Of a stretch of 13,228 nucleotides of DNA, positions 12,180-13,228 are shown one piece after another (position 1 is the stretch's first letter; every line of letters starts with the position of its first letter). The position numbers and the translations under genes are program-made. This DNA comes from JAEUMW01 sp039807745 (GTDB lineage Bacteria > Pseudomonadota > Gammaproteobacteria > Burkholderiales > JAEUMW01), in the NCBI GenBank assembly GCA_039807745.1, contig JBDHRV010000099.1:1-13228 (forward strand), given 5' to 3'. The notes beneath the pieces were generated by a model. That model was given only the letters and a program-made list of their open reading frames with translations. It made no database searches and was not told the DNA's origin.

Positions 12180-13228
12180 CACGTTCCCCAAGCCGCGCCA
12201 GCCGCGGGTGCTGGCCGTCGCCCTTGCCATCTGTCTATTCGGCTTCCTCGGGCTGTTCGCACGCTCGAGCGCCCAGGCTGCAAACCCTGTTCTCCAGCTG
12301 ACTTCCGCGGAGTTCGTCCTGAGCGACGCACCGGAGCCGCCGCCCGATTCGGCACCGTGGCAGCCACAAATGCTGCTCGATGACTGGCGCGCCTCCCGCG
12401 CCGGTACCTACGGCTATGGTTGGTATCGCCTGCGATTCGAGCTAGCCGCGGTACCCGACCAGTTGTTCGCGGTCCACATGCCGGTGCTGCAGACGGTCGG
12501 GGCACTGTACGTCAACGGTGTCGAGGTCGGCCGCAGCGGAACCTTCGGCCAGGCCCCGCCCGGGTTTCAGCCTCGCTGGTCCCTGTACCCATATCCTCCA
12601 CAGCCATTCACCATCCGGCCAGACCTCTTGCACGCCGGCCCGAACACGCTCCATCTGCGGCTGTGGGTCTACCAGGGCGTGCGCGGGATCGCGTCGCCCA
12701 TCACGCTCGGACCCGAACACGAGGTACACGCCCTGTACGAGCGGCGGTTGTTCGTCTCGCGCACTGGCCTCGAAGTGATCGTGCTGTGCGGCGTCGGCTT
12801 CGGGGTGTTCATGCTGCTGCTCTGGCGGCGGCGGCCGCACGAGTCCATGTACGGTTACTTCGCGGTCACGGCACTGCTGTTCCCGATCTGGATCGCCGGC
12901 AAGTACGTGATTACCGAACCGCCCATCCCGAGCCCGTACTGGCCGGTCATCGTTCGCGCCAGTCTGGACGGTTACGGCGTGCTCATGTGCTTCTTCGCGC
13001 TGCGCTACGGAGGCTGGCGCATGCCGCGTCTGGAGCGGGGCCTGCTGCTCTTCGTCCCCATCTCGGCCTTCGTCAACTATCTCAACTACTCCGGGAGCGA
13101 TGGGTGGATCACGCAGCACTGGTGGCTCTTGACCTTCGTGACGGCAGCCACCTGCGTCGCGATCCTCGGGGCGATCGCATGGCAGCGAACGACGACGGAA
13201 GCGATAGGTCTCGCCGCCGCGGCTTCGG
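12151..13228 (+). CDS. 7TM-type membrane sensor, probable sensor histidine kinase (3' end outside window)
   Basis: An open frame of at least 359 codons that runs off the window. A signal peptide or first anchor (hydrophobic 20-37, SAQA at 40-43) leads to a periplasmic beta-sandwich domain (about 45-195). This includes YGYGWYRLRFEL (87-98) and ALYVNGVEVGRSG (118-130), a jelly-roll-like text seen in 7TMR-DISM sensors and glycosidase sugar-binding domains. Hydrophobic spans then follow near 205-225, 236-252, 266-284, 297-310 and 325-343. ATG 12151 lies inside the response-regulator gene and has GAGGGGAGG (12136-12144) six bases upstream, which supports translational coupling. No kinase domain is visible because the window ends first. 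The kinase call rests on the overlapping response regulator and the 7TM architecture. The ligand is unknown; a carbohydrate is only a guess from the fold. Confidence 0.78.
   Translation, partial: MKPAGWVSCSTFPKPRQPRVLAVALAICLFGFLGLFARSSAQAANPVLQLTSAEFVLSDAPEPPPDSAPWQPQMLLDDWRASRAGTYGYGWYRLRFELAAVPDQLFAVHMPVLQTVGALYVNGVEVGRSGTFGQAPPGFQPRWSLYPYPPQPFTIRPDLLHAGPNTLHLRLWVYQGVRGIASPITLGPEHEVHALYERRLFVSRTGLEVIVLCGVGFGVFMLLLWRRRPHESMYGYFAVTALLFPIWIAGKYVITEPPIPSPYWPVIVRASLDGYGVLMCFFALRYGGWRMPRLERGLLLFVPISAFVNYLNYSGSDGWITQHWWLLTFVTAATCVAILGAIAWQRTTTEAIGLAAAAS

Overview
The window is GC-rich chromosomal DNA. Its genes are compact, all on the plus strand, and many have good Shine-Dalgarno sequences and GTGA stop/start overlaps. 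The gene set (an ExaC/AcoD-type aldehyde dehydrogenase with a DUF779 partner, TupABC, MobB, MoaD/MoaE, and a NarL-type regulator beside a 7TM sensor) fits a metabolically versatile proteobacterium, most likely a betaproteobacterium. That taxonomic call is inference: there is no rRNA gene or marker gene here. I see no insertion sequence, tRNA, rRNA, CRISPR array or phage gene.

Region 1 (1-488) holds the C-terminal part of a conserved hypothetical, probably exported, protein. Its reading frame appears broken near position 40. Region 2 (489-1028) is about 540 bases with no convincing gene. It contains two inverted repeats and, at 943-958, a good match to a sigma-54 (-24/-12) promoter placed to transcribe the next gene. 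Region 3 (1029-3004) is an NAD(P)-dependent aldehyde dehydrogenase followed by a DUF779 protein, with a clear hairpin terminator between them.

Region 4 (3156-8952) is the main theme: a molybdate/tungstate supply and molybdenum-cofactor block. A ModA-like periplasmic binding protein overlaps a MOT1-type molybdate permease by four bases. Then come the complete tungstate ABC transporter TupA-TupB-TupC, and the cofactor genes mobB, moaD and moaE. Uptake, molybdopterin synthase (MoaD plus MoaE) and the nucleotide-attachment adaptor (MobB) are therefore in one array. MoaA, MoaC, MoeA, MogA, MobA and the ModE regulator are not in the window. The roughly 215 bases between tupC and mobB stay open in the mobB frame and encode a stretch resembling a deleted histidine-kinase ATPase domain. 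A 32-residue lysine-rich small protein and a strong hairpin follow moaE.

Region 5 (9357-13228) is regulatory. A LuxR-family regulator, whose start codon can be folded into a hairpin, is followed by a SnoaL-like protein with a C-terminal cysteine ribbon. Next is a NarL/FixJ response regulator whose 3' end overlaps a 7TM-type membrane sensor. The sensor runs off the window before any kinase domain can be seen. Long antisense open frames across the window are GC-rich shadows and are not annotated.
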